Of a DNA stretch of 64,000 nt, positions 10,314-21,494 are shown one piece after another. Position 1 is the stretch's first letter. Every line of letters begins with the position of its first letter. The stretch spans positions 186,001 to 250,000 of the forward strand of contig OU452228.1 in NCBI GenBank assembly GCA_911728455.2, read 5' to 3'. Below the pieces are notes generated by a model. That model was not told where the DNA came from and searched no databases. It saw only the letters and a program-made list of their open reading frames with translations. Origin of the DNA: Marthasterias glacialis. Its lineage: Eukaryota; Echinodermata; Asteroidea; Forcipulatida; Asteriidae. Both the position numbers and the translations under genes were made by a program.

Positions 10314-11846
10314 AAAATCACTGTGAAAAAGGGACCAATTATATACCTAGCCTTGCTGAATTTAAAATAGACAAAGAAATCACACAGTTTTGGAAGGTTT
10401 TTTTTGATGATTTCAGCTACAAAATTGTTGTGTTAAAAAGTGTGTGGTCGCGGTCATCTGGCCCAAACGTTCGGTCGTGCAAGTAGTACTGCCACCACAT
10501 CGTTAGCATATTGTATGTTCCTTGTAGAATTTAAAAATCTTCCCGAACTGTCCGTACTGGCTTTATTCATCCACTCGAAGGTCTCTGGTACACACTATGG
10601 AATATTTTTCACAGATTTCAAGAAAGAAAAGCCTTGATTGAATAAACAAATGCAACAATCATCATATTACCATACCGCATTTTCCTATAGAGGACCTCGT
10701 GTTTGTTTATGTTTAATACCCACTACAGGTCATGAGATGTTGGTCACACAATTGGTCTATTGCCTCACTCAAAACACTTATTTTAAAAGGCTGAGGGAAA
10801 ATTGGTTTAAAATCCCATACATTTAAAACATTAGTTGGCCTGGCTTGGATCGGGTTAGGCAGGGGATTGGGGGAGGCGTCGCTATTTCCCTCTTACCATT
10901 GGACAGCAACTTGGCTTTTTTATTGGTTTTCATCTTATTTTCCTAAACTCTCTCCATGAATGGCTTACTTTGAGAAATAACATGTTTTACTAAGTTCATG
11001 TTAATTCTCTTTTCTTATCTTCTTTATGATTTGTCTCGTTAATTGAATTAGAATAATCTCCATCAAAACGAATTGACTCAAGTTCAAATCTTTTTGAGCT
11101 AGGTGGAGGGGCTGAATGCGCCTTTTTTCTTTAAGTATGTTCTCATAGCTCATCAAAAGTAACATCTTTTTTTTTTATCTTTCCAAAAACAGTAGGTTTG
11201 CCTGAAATGTAGAGGTGAAATTGTGGAACTTTTGAAAGTACATGATGGTGTTGGTGTTGGGGGGGGGGGGGGGTTGCTGTGTACCCCGCTCTTGGCGACG
11301 GATCCAGGACTATCAGATGGGGGAAGAGTTCAAACTTTTAGGGCTAATTTCCAAACTGAACGTTTTCCCAAAGTATAAATACAGATGAACTAATTCCTGT
11401 ATGAATGACTTATTCAGTTGTCATAATAAGAGGTAATGAAAACAAGTCAGCACAGGAAGCTCCCATAAGTAGGGCTTTCCAAAAGTGTCACACTTGTCCG
11501 GATCCCTCCATAACTTGGAGAGATATGGTCTTGCTAACTCTTGTTTTCAATCCGTGACAGCTCTGTGTACAAAATTGCCATTGTACATGCGTTTGAAAGA
11601 CATTCCGAGCATCCCCACTTGGTTGTCATTTCGAGGCTGAAGATGTGATTTGATGGCCGGGAAAATTCAATCTTCGGGTGCAAGACTACCAGGGCTATCT
11701 GCAGTTAAAAACTTTTCTTTCTAGCACCAATCTTTTTTGAGTTTAATGAAGTGAGAGGCTGTCGACTTTATTTTCCACCCTTTTATTTTCTTGTCCTTTT
11801 GTTGCTTACTGGAGCGGCACATTTTGGTCTTTTTTTTAGATTAGTT
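10314..11846. other. No gene recognised; G-run
   Basis: No supported ORF. A run of about 14 G lies at 11261-11274. The remainder is unremarkable AT-rich DNA. Confidence 0.5.
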
Positions 11847-12592
11847 GTAATGGATGTTGGGCTTTATTTCCCTTTTTTAATATTCCTCTTGAGGAATTGG
11901 TTGGAAACATCACTATTAGGCTAATTATTGACCTTAACAAAGAAAATTCAAGCTTTCTAAGGGATTTTTCTGTAATGGATGTTGGGCTTTATTTCCCTTT
12001 TTTTTAATATTCCTCTTGAGGAATTGGTGGAAACATCACTATTAGGCTAATTATTGACCTTAACAAAGAAATATAAGCTTTCTAAGGGATTTTTCTGTAA
12101 TGGATGTTGGGCTTTATTTCCCTTTTTTTTTAATATTCCTCTTGAGGAATTGGTTGGAAACATTATTACTATTAGGCCATTTATTGACCTTAACAAAGAA
12201 AATTCAAGCTTTCTAAGGGATTTTTCTGTAATGGATGCTGGGCTTTATTTCCCTTTTTTTTTAATATTCCTCTTGAGGAATTGGTTTGAAACATTATTAC
12301 TATTAGGCCATTTATTGACCTTAACAAAGAAAATTCAAGCTTTCTAAGTGATTTTTCTGTAATGGATGTTGGGCTTTATTTCCCTTTTTTTTAATATTCC
12401 TCTTGAGGAATTGGTTGGAAACATTTTTACTATTAGGCCAATTATTGACCTTAACAAAGAAAATTCAAGCTTTCTAAGGGATTTTTTTGTAATGGATGTT
12501 GGGCTTTATTTCCCTTTTTTAATATTCCTCTTGAGGAATTGGTTGGAAGCATGATTAGGCTAATTATTGACCTTAACAAAGGAAATTCAAGG
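11847..12592. repeat. Tandem repeat, period 125-131 bp, six copies
   Basis: Copies start GTAATGGATGTTGGG at 11847, 11972, 12097, 12228, 12359 and 12489. Each contains ATTCCTCTTGAGGAAT, a 16-bp perfect palindrome, and a shared ACCTTAACAAAGAAAATTCA segment. Length differences come from the T-run and a short ATTACT insertion. Short ORFs across it are by-products of the repetition. Confidence 0.95.
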
Positions 12593-13285
12593 GGACATTT
12601 CATCGTGTGGCCGTCACCTTTGCGCATTCATGCACAAAGGAACCTATGATGTTTTAGTGAGTAGTGTTGTCGAGCCCAACGTAGACATGAAAATGGCTTT
12701 ATTGTTTATGATTTTGACACTTCATGACTAAATTAACGGTGATAAAGTGGCAGCCGGATATGGCATTTTAGACAAAGCAGATAATAACGAACGTATATGT
12801 TACATTTGTATGTCCTCTTTATAGTATCATAAGGGGACAGCGTGATGGGACTCTGGCCTCCGGACTTGTCATGGTATCCAGCCGTAATAACTTCCATAAA
12901 CAAAGGTATTAAAAGTGAAACAACTTTTGTATTGTCACCACACGAAATGACAGTTCCACACCTTATTGTGATCCCCATCACATGTAGACCTCGTTTCAAA
13001 CATAGCACATAATTGTATGTCACCCCCTCCCCCCTAAAACAAATAAACTTAAAAAAAAGAACTACAAAACACCAAAATCAAAGTGGATTTAAACTTAATG
13101 AGAAAAGCTGTTAAACTCAGTTACTCATAACCGCCCCTTTCCTGTGCACCCTCCCGAAAAAGTCAAAGCACATAGGCTATTGTGATGCAAATCAAAACAA
13201 CGCTTGCCAATTCACAACCACCATCCCCAGACACAGTTAAGTTTGATGAAGTATAATGACAAACCATTTGCCTTTTATTTTTCAG
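12593..13285. other. No gene recognised upstream of the 13286 exon
   Basis: Presumably intron of the plus-strand gene whose exon starts at 13286. A minus-strand open stretch of 97 codons (12733-13023) has no ATG start at its 5' end, no domain and no supporting splice sites. Confidence 0.4.
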
Positions 13286-13356
13286 GGAAGTCTGTAACCA
13301 AGTACTCTGTGTGTTACACTGATGATGGCATGACACGCTGCTTATTTGAGCACCAG
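13286..13356 (+). CDS. Penultimate coding exon of an unidentified host gene
   Basis: A 71-bp exon between a strong acceptor (CCTTTTATTTTTCAG ending 13285) and a consensus donor (CAG|GTGAGT at 13357). Read in the frame leaving two bases from the previous exon it encodes KSVTKYSVCYTDDGMTRC followed by LFEHQ, and it ends in phase 0, matching the phase of the next exon at 16171. The other frames carry stops or do not join. The YSVCYTDDG stretch resembles the beta-strand pattern of Tudor-like or similar small barrel domains, but this is too short to claim. Upstream exons are not identifiable, so the gene stays unnamed. It ends with an acidic C-terminal tail. Confidence 0.6.
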
Positions 13357-13429
13357 GTGAGTAAATGATTATGTATTCATTCCATAAGATGTGTGTGTGT
13401 TTGCCCTTACACTCACCAATTTACAGGGC

Positions 13430-13555
13430 ACTTTACACAATAGAACAATGCTACCCCACAAGGTTTTCTTTGTTCTAGTGCTACCCCACAAGGGAATTCT
13501 TTAGAAAAGGGACAATAAGTTGAACAATGAAGTACCCCGCAACTGGCCATGTGTA

Positions 13556-13601
<46 letters not shown>

Positions 13602-13880
13602 GGCACACACACCGTTGTGGGGACATTTATACAATGGAACAAAGGTCCCCACAACGTTTTTCTTTGTCAAACTCTGTCCCCACAGAGGGATTCTTTAGAA
13701 AAGGGAATAATAGAACAACAATAGGGAGTCCCCACAACTCGGTGTTAAAAAGACTGTGTGTGTGCCCTGATATTCGCTGCCTTATGGAGACATTAGACAA
13801 AAGGGAAAGCAAGGAACAATGTGTCTCCATAGGGAAATTCTAAAGAGAGGGTTGCTCCACAAGGAATTTTGTGTACAAAG
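13430..13880. repeat. Imperfect ~190-bp tandem repeat
   Basis: Segments with CCCCACAAG/CCCCACAAC, TTTTCTTTGT and ATTCTTTAGAAAAGGGA recur near 13450 and 13645 (offset about 192), and a weaker third copy is near 13790. The GT microsatellite lies between the first two. Confidence 0.7.
13561..13597. repeat. (GT)n microsatellite
   Basis: About 18 GT dinucleotides, preceded by GTGTATGTAT. Confidence 0.97.
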
Positions 13881-13953
13881 TCTATGGGAGGATGTTAACT
13901 ACAGGGACAAAGGAAAGAACAAAAGAAGTCTCCACAAGGATGCAAAAATAGGA

Positions 13954-13954
<1 letters not shown>

Positions 13955-13991
<37 letters not shown>
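13955..13991. repeat. (TG)n microsatellite
   Basis: About 18 TG dinucleotides. Confidence 0.97.
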
Positions 13992-13995
<4 letters not shown>

Positions 13996-14296
13996 TCGAG
14001 TTGGCTTGCGTGGCATGGCCTGCTGGTTTGTTTTGACATGAGCGACAGCAAGCAATCGAACAATCATATAATCGCCGGAGTTATCATAAAATTTTTTAGT
14101 AAAATATTCATGAAATAAAAAAGTAAATAATTGTAAAACAAAAAAACAAAAAAACAAAAAATAATCCCACCTTTTTGGAAAATATTAATATTACGGTACT
14201 CAAAAAGTCTTTTTCGTTAGTAAACTTTGAGGCTACAAATGTATGTTGTACATTGTTATGCATGATGTGCGATGTTCATTGCAAACTGTTGTCAAC

Positions 14297-14686
14297 ATGT
14301 GGCACTTTCTCGATGGCGTCAAACCCCCGCCTGCGAAAAAAGCAAAACTGACAACAGATGAAAAGCAAGAAAGGGAGAAAATCTATGATAAAGAGGTGAG
14401 GCAATGAAGGTTTCAGATTGCATGGACACATAACCATGAGTGGCTCCAATATATCCAAGATGAAGATGTCATGCGGTGCAGTTTGTGTACGAAATTTGCC
14501 AAAAACAATGGAGATAAAAAACATTGTTTGTCATTGGGTGCAAAAATTTCAGAATCGGCTCGATCATTGAATGCACATGAAAATAGTGAACAGCACCAAA
14601 AATCTGTCAGCAAAGAAACAGTTGAGACAAGTGGTATACAGCACAGTGAAGCAGATGAAGATACAGACACTGACAGTGAATTTTAA
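14297..14686 (+). pseudogene. TTF-type zinc-finger (hAT/KIAA1586-like) protein remnant
   Basis: From ATG 14297 to TAA 14684-14686 is one 130-codon frame interrupted by a single TGA at 14405-14407. The N-terminal part carries a basic stretch (PPPAKKAKL) and a lysine/glutamate-rich linker. After the stop comes FQIAWTHNHEWLQY, then CSLC, and a C-terminal LNAHENSEQHQKSV, giving a C-x2-C...H-x5-H type zinc finger. The order W-x2-x2-WL-Y...MxCxxC...H...H is that of TTF-type/BED-like fingers at the N-terminus of hAT-derived transposases and KIAA1586/ZMYM-like proteins. The TGA sits where these proteins usually have a basic residue, so a CGA-to-TGA change is the simple explanation. No transposase core follows. 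It is a solo domain, a fragment or an exapted exon; it lies in an intron of the host gene in the same orientation. Confidence 0.65.
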
Positions 14687-14901
14687 CTTCTACTACGAAG
14701 CAGAGACGGGGGTGTTTTTAATGGTTTTCCCTCCAGAAAATTTGGTGTCAAAAATATTGGGCCACCACATTTTCTGGAGGGCCAGTAGATTTTTTTTCCT
14801 CACTGTCCCTGCCGGCTACCAAGGAATTTAAGTTAATTTCAACCCCTGCCTGGGGGTGGCCCATAGGATGAATCCCCCAGACTTTGCCACTGTGGCCTAG
14901 C

Positions 14902-14914
14902 CAAAAAAAAAAAA

Positions 14915-14945
<31 letters not shown>

Positions 14946-15000
14946 AATAAAATAAAATAAAATAAAATAAAATAAAATAAAGTAAAATAAAATGAAATAA

Positions 15001-15031
<31 letters not shown>

Positions 15032-15103
15032 AAAATAAAAAAATAATAATAAAAAAAAATAAAAAAAAAATAAAAAAAAAAAATAAAAAAATAAAAATAA
15101 AAA
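14902..15103. repeat. A-rich microsatellite: AAAT, AAAAT and AAT runs
   Basis: Successive blocks of (AAAT)n, (AAAAT)n, (AAT)n and poly(A)-T mixtures. Confidence 0.96.
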
Positions 15104-16170
15104 TTCCAGTTCCCCCATAAAAAATTTAGATACATGTAGTTCATTAAAAAAGATGGTACCTGCCCCCCCCCAACTGAAAAGCAATGACCACCTGTGCCCC
15201 CCAGTGAAAAGTCCTAGCTACACCGCTGATTGCCAAGTGGTACTGTGGAGGATGCCTAGTATTTGACAAATTCATGAAACTAAACAAGCAAAAATTAGAA
15301 CAAAGTGATTAACTTGTCTCAAAATACCATGCACGATGCACACTTCATTTCTTAATCAGACCACTAACAATCAAACTTTCCTTAAAAGGAGAACCCTAAA
15401 GGGCTGAGAATGCATCAAAATGCATCTTAATCTGCAAAATTAAGTTCCCGGTCCCTTCAGTGGGCCCTGAACCCAACCCTGTAACACTGGTTCGCGCTTT
15501 GTGCAGTTAGTAAAATAAAAATAATCTTTACCATTAGATTCGCTTGTCAATAAACAAATATGATAATGGTATTGAAATATAAGAATTATCCCCTCCACTT
15601 TTCAACACAGGGATGTCACTGCATTTTGCTTATCAGTATCTTTAAATAAATGTACATGTAGTACATGTACATGTAGAAGATTGTAGATGATAATAGAGAA
15701 ATGATAGGGTTGGTTGTCAATAATGGGGTTAACTTTTTTAATATGTGTAATCTCTTCCCTTTTGAACAATTATTAAAGAAGATAAAGGCTGACAGAGCAA
15801 TAATGATCCATTACCCCTCTGCTTCTCATTCCCTCCCTGCCCCCTCTTATGGTACTTTCTTGTAGGTACATTTTGTAGAGTACACAGTGGCTTTAATGCA
15901 AGGCAGTTTTGATGAAGTTTTATTGTCCCGCAATATACGGATCAATTTAGCCCCGCCCACTGTGCACACACACCATGCACTCCCATGTTTGTCAGACAAT
16001 TGTCGGACTTTCGTCAGGCTGTAGGTTGCCAAATCACGTCTGTGATTGGTCAATACAGCAAAGGCAGGGCTTAACGGATCGGTCTAATGTCATAAACAAA
16101 GTCTTCAAATAACTGTTGAATGGTGGCATTTGAAATGTATGCAGTTTTTTACTTTAATTTCTGTTTGTAG
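15104..16170. other. No gene recognised (intronic)
   Basis: C-run near 15163 and otherwise ordinary DNA. ACATGTACATGTA repeats lie near 15655-15675. No supported ORF. Confidence 0.45.
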
Positions 16171-16236
16171 GACACTCAAGATGATGATGAGCCTCGGTCT
16201 GAAGGATGCGCCAGCTTGACTGAAGAGAACCCATGA
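16171..16236 (+). CDS. Last coding exon of the unidentified host gene
   Basis: Follows a 3' splice site TTTCTGTTTGTAG. In the phase left by the 13286 exon it reads 21 codons, beginning DTQDDDEPRSEGCASL and ending TEENP, then TGA at 16234-16236. The tail is acidic and serine/threonine-bearing, typical of a disordered C-terminus. Both exons match in phase and orientation, which is the main reason to believe them. The protein cannot be named from these 44 residues. Confidence 0.6.
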   Translation, partial: DTQDDDEPRSEGCASLTEENP

Positions 16237-17290
16237 GATGCAGCGTCATCATGAATTCAATACGTCATCTGCTCACTGCTTCAAGAAACTTTATTATTGA
16301 TTCAATACTAGGATATTAAGGTACGTCTGATGTAATTTTTATCTATTGTAAAAAGGTCTGTTTACGTTGATTCTTTGTGAAAAACACGTCTACATTTCCA
16401 AAGAGAGAATACTTATAAAAGCTATGAATTAAATCTGATTTAAAGTCTTATTGCGTAAACAGATCTTTATTGTATGCAGTCTTGTGGCTGTTTTTGTTAT
16501 GTAGCAGCAATGTAGCCAGTTTCATTGGGGAGGGGGTGTGCACAGGGGGCATTGCCTTTTAATGGGGGGGGCAGGGGCCAGGTTTTTTAATGATTACATG
16601 TGTCTGGACTTTTTTCTTGTACAGTGTAGGTTACCTTGGGGGGGGGGCACTGTAAATTTCTGGGGGCGCATGACCCTGCCCTTCCCTGGCTGTGCTGCTG
16701 TTATGTAGTGAGATTTTCTTTGCTTCGTTGAGAGATTGGCGAACATTGCTGTTCATACTTTGTTATAATAGACCCATGCACTGATGACGTTACGCTGTGT
16801 TTACATGTGGCTTTCTTATGGTGGGGACCAGAGAATGAGGGGGCCTACGAATTTGAAGCTCCCATAGGAAAACACATTATGTAAAGAAAGTGTTGCGTCT
16901 TCAGAACAGGGGTCTCTTGTAGAGAGTTGATTACGTTCTCAATGACCAAATCGCCAAGTTGTTGCACTATTGGTTCTTTCTGGAATGAAGTAAATTAAAT
17001 CAAGAAATGCTTCAAAGCGCAGTAATTATTTTAAAGAACATTCTTTTACTTGATGTAAACGTTTGGCATACATGTGAAACCTCATAGCCAGATCAGATGT
17101 ACAGTATACTGCACGTACCTAGTCTAGTCTTTGACAGCTATTGTCATGTAAACGGACATCAGTTGAGTTTGAGTTTCTGCTAAAGGTACACTTGGATAAC
17201 TATAGTTTGGTTTTATTTGGTGATAAATTTGGTTGAATTTACTCTTGTATACTGCATTAAATAAAGCTACAAGCAAAATGCGTACAAACT
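16237..17290 (+). other. Probable 3' UTR
   Basis: Follows the TGA at 16236. A canonical AATAAA lies at 17259-17264 in TGCATTAAATAAAGC, giving a 3' UTR of about 1 kb. Further AATAAA motifs near 17435 and 17800 could serve longer transcripts. It contains G-rich runs at about 16530-16665. Confidence 0.4.
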
Positions 17291-18650
17291 CAGTAGACCA
17301 TTACTGTAGAATATAAATGTATAGAAGCCTATAAAGTGACCATCAATGTTCCCATATTTTTAAGTTAATGCGTCTTTTGAAGATCATGTCATGCAAAACA
17401 ATCACTGTAAATCATTAACACATCATCTTATGTAAATAAAACATCTCAGTTGTTTGTTTCTTCTATTCATTGATACATTTCTTGCAAATTTAGAACATTG
17501 ATGGTCTTTCTTATACCTCCATACTATTGCTCCTTGAACACTGAATGATAGAGAGTACATGTACCAGTCTTTTTTCTTGGAATTTCTTTCAACTCATAGC
17601 CTCTCTTATGCCGTAAAAATGCATGAACGAACCAAATTGCTGTGTTCTCGAGTTAAAAGCTTTTAGTGGAAAATATTTCTGTGTTTAAAGCAGATGTAAA
17701 TACAAGGATTTGAAAGTCTTCTTGGATGTAAAAATTATGTTTTGGGCACAAATAAGAAAGAATTAAGCAATAGGCACTAAACTATGATTCTGTGCAATAA
17801 AAATGTATCAAATGTAGTGATTTGTATTTAAAACAGTGCTGAGACAATAAATTGATGTTTAATGCTATACGAAGCCTTAAATAAGCATAATTAATCAAAA
17901 AAGTAACTTTTCTAGAATGATTCTGGTTAGTAGAACGAGTGGATAATGCCATGTTAAGCATAGGGGATGTGTTTTACCCTGTTTGAAGATGTAATTAATT
18001 ATTTTTTAGCAGTGAAATTATGGTAATATAATAGTTTTCTTGACCAAATAATTAACAAGCGTGCATTTCAGGCAATTATAAAAAACCATGAAATGTTTTT
18101 TTGTACTTTTTGTACAGAAAAAGTATATTTCATGCAAATTGTACGAGGCCTACCCATTTATTTACAATACTTAATTTTCTTCGCTTCCTTTTCCACAAAT
18201 TTTTCCAATACAGACTCATGATCACCCCTTCAGCAAACGATTATCAGCTTTAACTCATCAAGCTCCTAAATATGCTGGTAAGTTTTCAAAAACCTAGTTA
18301 AACTGTTTTTCAACCATGCCCCCCTTTCTGCCGCTGTCCGGAATCACAATCATTATCATCAATACTTTTCCTTCTCATTTCCCCTATCATCAAATGTCTT
18401 TTTTTTTAAACCCATCACCTTTAATGCTAGAACATATCTTTGGAGGGAGCTTGGAAATCAATTCCACCTGGGGGAAGGGGATGGGGTGGGGTGGGGTCTT
18501 AAGTAAAATAACACTAATCTACAAGAACTAGTTTTTTTTTGGGGGGGGAATGCCTCCCCCATCCCCAGATCCCTTTTTCTTTTTGATCCATCCTGACCAG
18601 ACACCCTACTTTTTTACATATTCTTTCCTACTTTAAGCACCAGGAGTTTC
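17291..18650. other. No gene recognised
   Basis: AT-rich DNA with several AATAAA motifs, possibly further 3' UTR of the same gene in its first part. No repeats or ORFs of note; T/C- and G-runs around 18400-18560. Confidence 0.4.
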
Positions 18651-18932
18651 TACCTACAGGTATCCATTCCAACCACACCCCACTGTTCACTTTTCAGATC
18701 TGCCCCCTTTATCCTCCCCTCTTTTCTATATCATCTGTATTTATTCCAACCAAACACCCTACTGTTCACTTTTTAGATCTGCCCACTTTATGCTCCCCCT
18801 TTTCTACATGTACATTATCTGTATTCAATCAAACCAAACACCCTACTGTTCATTTATTAGATCTGCCCCTTTATGTTCCCCTCTTTTCTACATCATCTGT
18901 ATGCATTCCAACCAAAAACCCCTCTGTTCACT
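18651..18932. repeat. Pyrimidine-rich ~80-bp tandem repeat, about 3.5 copies
   Basis: Units with ACTGTTCACTTTTCAGATC, TGCCCCCTTTAT, CTTTTCTA and TCATCTGTAT recur near 18682, 18761, 18845 and 18922. Confidence 0.88.
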
Positions 18933-19396
18933 TGTTTACAATTTTTTTTTAAAGAAAAATATTTAACATGCGTGCGTTTCAGCCGATGTTAAAATATTGA
19001 AAGACTGTGAATTCTTTTTTATTTTTCAATTTAAAAAAATAAATGAATAAATAAAAATTGTCGTCCCTTTCCTGCCCGGTCCACCTCCCCTCCCCTCCTG
19101 TTTCTCCCCCTCTCTCTCTTCTCCTCCATCGTCCTCTCCGTGTCCATGCCTAGTCCTCTTGTGTATCTCCGCCATGTTGTCTCCTCTTCTTTGTGTTTTG
19201 TTTCCCTGACCAAAAATTCCCTGAAGACTCTCGATAAAAATCTTAGGTCAGGCATCATCCAAAGCTAAACATAGATTATGACGCAATATATAAATATTCA
19301 TTACAAATCACCCCCCTCCCCAACTTTTCTAGCATTCTATCCTCTGGTTTTATTTAAATGCCATGAAAAAAAAATGAAAAAGTGCTTGTCAACTTT
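18933..19396. other. No gene recognised; C/T-rich tract
   Basis: A strong pyrimidine tract (about 19070-19160) produces a minus-strand ORF rich in Arg/Glu that is a composition artefact. Confidence 0.5.
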
Positions 19397-19990
19397 ATAA
19401 AGCATAATTTATACAGACTCCAACTAAATCTATATTTTCACATAACCCAACAGCCCCTTTAAAGGCAAAGTATACCTTTGGTTTTTGGAACCATACATTT
19501 GCCTTAATGCTATATAATTGTAGATATATACCATAAAACTAACCTGTGTAAATTTCATTTCAAAAGGTGGCAGCGTTTTTTAGATATCGCCAAAAATCTG
19601 GAGCGGTTGCGTTCACGCAGAAGAAGTATCCTTCATTGGATTACACATTCTGAGAAGCGTTACGGCCATAACGCTTCTCAGATTCAAGTTTTTGGGGGAT
19701 AAAAAGTGATATATTTTTCCATAACTGCAGTACTTTGAAGTGAAACGTTTCTCAAAATGCATTATACTACCCAAAGCTGCTGTACTCCTTACCAAGTACG
19801 TTTTTATTGCAAACAATTTTCGGAGTCATTACCAAACGTATGCAATGCCTTTCAGCATGTCACCCTTCAAAAACACAACTTTATTTCTTGCAATTTGTAT
19901 ATGAAATTGTTTTGTTCTGGTGCCCTCTTTGGTAAAGGGGAAATGTAAAGTATTACTTCAGTTCGAAGTAATAATATACCCAAAAGGAAC
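19397..19990. mobile_element. Dispersed repeat block with perfect 14-bp hairpin
   Basis: 19397-19463 (AGCATAATTTATACAGACTC, then CAGCCCCTTTAA) is a diverged copy of the arm of the inverted repeat at 20938-21133. It runs into CCTTTAAAGGCAAAGTATAC, which resembles the start of interspersed repeats I associate with echinoderms. TCTGAGAAGCGTTA (19649-19662) is perfectly inverted at 19669-19682 around a CGGCCA loop. No ORF. Probably a non-autonomous element; exact ends not defined. Confidence 0.5.
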
Positions 19991-20062
19991 ACTTATCAAG
20001 AATCTGATGCCTTTTTCAAATTATAAGAGTGAGTTGTAAGCCTGTGAATTAATCCTACATTA

Positions 20063-21133
20063 GCTAACCCCCTACCACCCCCAACCTCCACTACACCCCT
20101 ACCCCACCCTACCCCTACCCTGCATAGATCAGGCTCCATTGTCTGATATTAACAATACTTGTTGTGAACTAAAGCATTATTATACAGACCTCAACTAAAG
20201 CATTATTTCTACAGAATCTGTCACCCCTGAATACAATATTTTGTATGAAACAATACACAATGTGAGAAATTATTTCCCTTGGAATAATGTGGTTTAAAAG
20301 AAAGAGGTAATTTTCACCACAAAATTGAATCTAATAAAACGTTACTGACATGATGTTTTATTTTCATGTGAAAGCACACACTCTCATGCAACAAGGGTGG
20401 ATTTTTGTCTTCAGTATTTCTTGCAACTCTGATGACCGATTGGACCAGAATTTTCACAGGCTTGTTTTTTAATGTATATGTTGGAATACACCAAGTGAGG
20501 ACACTGGTCTTTAACAATTACCAATGATATAATGATCCTTTAAAGAGGCTAGTTTTGTTTAGTTTTCCATTCTATATTTTACTAAAAATGTATAAGTTAG
20601 TAGGCCTATACCTCAGTAATCACCTGAAACAAAATTATCAAAAAATTTTGTCTTATTTGTCTACATGTGATTCATAGTAAAGACTCCTACCTCTTTTGTT
20701 ATTTGCACCAATGTACACAAAATATAACCTCACTCCTTGTGTGCTGCAGGATCAATGCCACAAATGTGTGTATGACCAATTCATTCTGGCTCACAATTAC
20801 AACCAGGATAGTTTTGCGCCAATGTATTGCTGTTTCAAACAATAATGTGTAAGTTTCCCTTTTTCCTTTTTTGAAAAAGAGATTCATCAAAAGGTGCCGC
20901 TATAAAGCAATACTTCGAATACCAAAGCAAGCAATAAAGCTGGGTTTTTTTAGGGGTGACATCCTTAAAGGGGGCTTTTAGGTTCCGTAGAAATGATGCT
21001 TTAGTTGGAGTCTGTATAAATAATGCTTCAGTTCACAACAAGTATTGTTTCCATCAGAAAATGGAGCCTGAAACATGCTGAGTTGAGGGTTGGGGATGGG
21101 GGTGGGGTGGAGGTGGGGGGTAGGGGGTTAGTC
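20063..21133. repeat. 1.07-kb unit with long terminal inverted repeats
   Basis: 20063-20232 is inverted at 20938-21133. Shared landmarks are CTAACCCCCTACC at the outer ends, then CAGGCTCCATT, AACAATACTTGTTGTGAACT, ACAGACTCCAACTAAAGCAT-like sequence and TGTCACCCCT. The ~700-bp interior carries a separate dispersed repeat and no transposase. It could be one foldback element or two inverted copies of a shorter element. Confidence 0.8.
20235..20535 (-). mobile_element. Interspersed repeat of a type familiar from echinoderms
   Basis: On the minus strand it reads ATTGGTAATTGTTAAAGACC, AGTGTCCTCACTTGGTGTAT, CCTGTGAAAATTCTGGTCC, AATCGGTCATCAGAGTTGC and later TTTCTCACATTGTGTATTG. This order matches my memory of a repeat very abundant in sea star and sea cucumber genomic sequences. 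A second fragment is at 29255-29325. No coding capacity. Identification is from memory, not a search. Confidence 0.55.
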
Positions 21134-21156
21134 AATGCTGCGCATTAAGTAGGAAA

Positions 21157-21470
21157 AGACCGATTGCACGCCCAATGTTTACATGTTATCACGTGACCTG
21201 TAGTGGGTACTACGTCATCTGAGCTGATGGCAAACTACAAGCAAATACATGCTGTGATCGACAGAGACACACCAAAAGTCGGCTTTTGGTATAACACAGT
21301 TACTAAGCCATCTTATTAAAGTTGTATGTTGCGACATTGACATTAATCACATTACTGTGTCATAAACTACCAGTATTCTACTACAAAAGAGGTTTATTTT
21401 GAGCTATGCACTACCAGCGTCGGACGGCTATGTATGTAGCCACCCGCCTGTTATTTTGTTTGTAAGCACT
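21157..21470. repeat. Dispersed ~300-bp repeat, copy B
   Basis: Second copy of the repeat at 10012-10313 in the same orientation, followed by a T-run. Confidence 0.85.
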
Positions 21471-21471
21471 G

Positions 21472-21494
21472 TTTTTTTTTTTTTTTTTTTTTTT
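21472..21494. repeat. Poly(T) run
   Basis: About 23 consecutive T at the end of dispersed repeat copy B. Confidence 0.95.

Larger units (their letters stand above)
13357..16170 (+). other. Intron of the unidentified gene
   Basis: A 2,814-bp intron bounded by GTGAGT and TTTCTGTTTGTAG. It holds GT microsatellites, an imperfect ~190-bp repeat, the zinc-finger pseudogene at 14297 and an A-rich microsatellite. Confidence 0.55.

Noticed and set aside
12733..13023. Minus-strand open stretch of 97 codons
   Set aside because: It begins with a GTG rather than ATG, has no domain and no splice sites, and its composition is ordinary.
14839..15184. Minus-strand ORFs full of Phe/Tyr/Leu
   Set aside because: Translation of the AAAT/AAT microsatellite.
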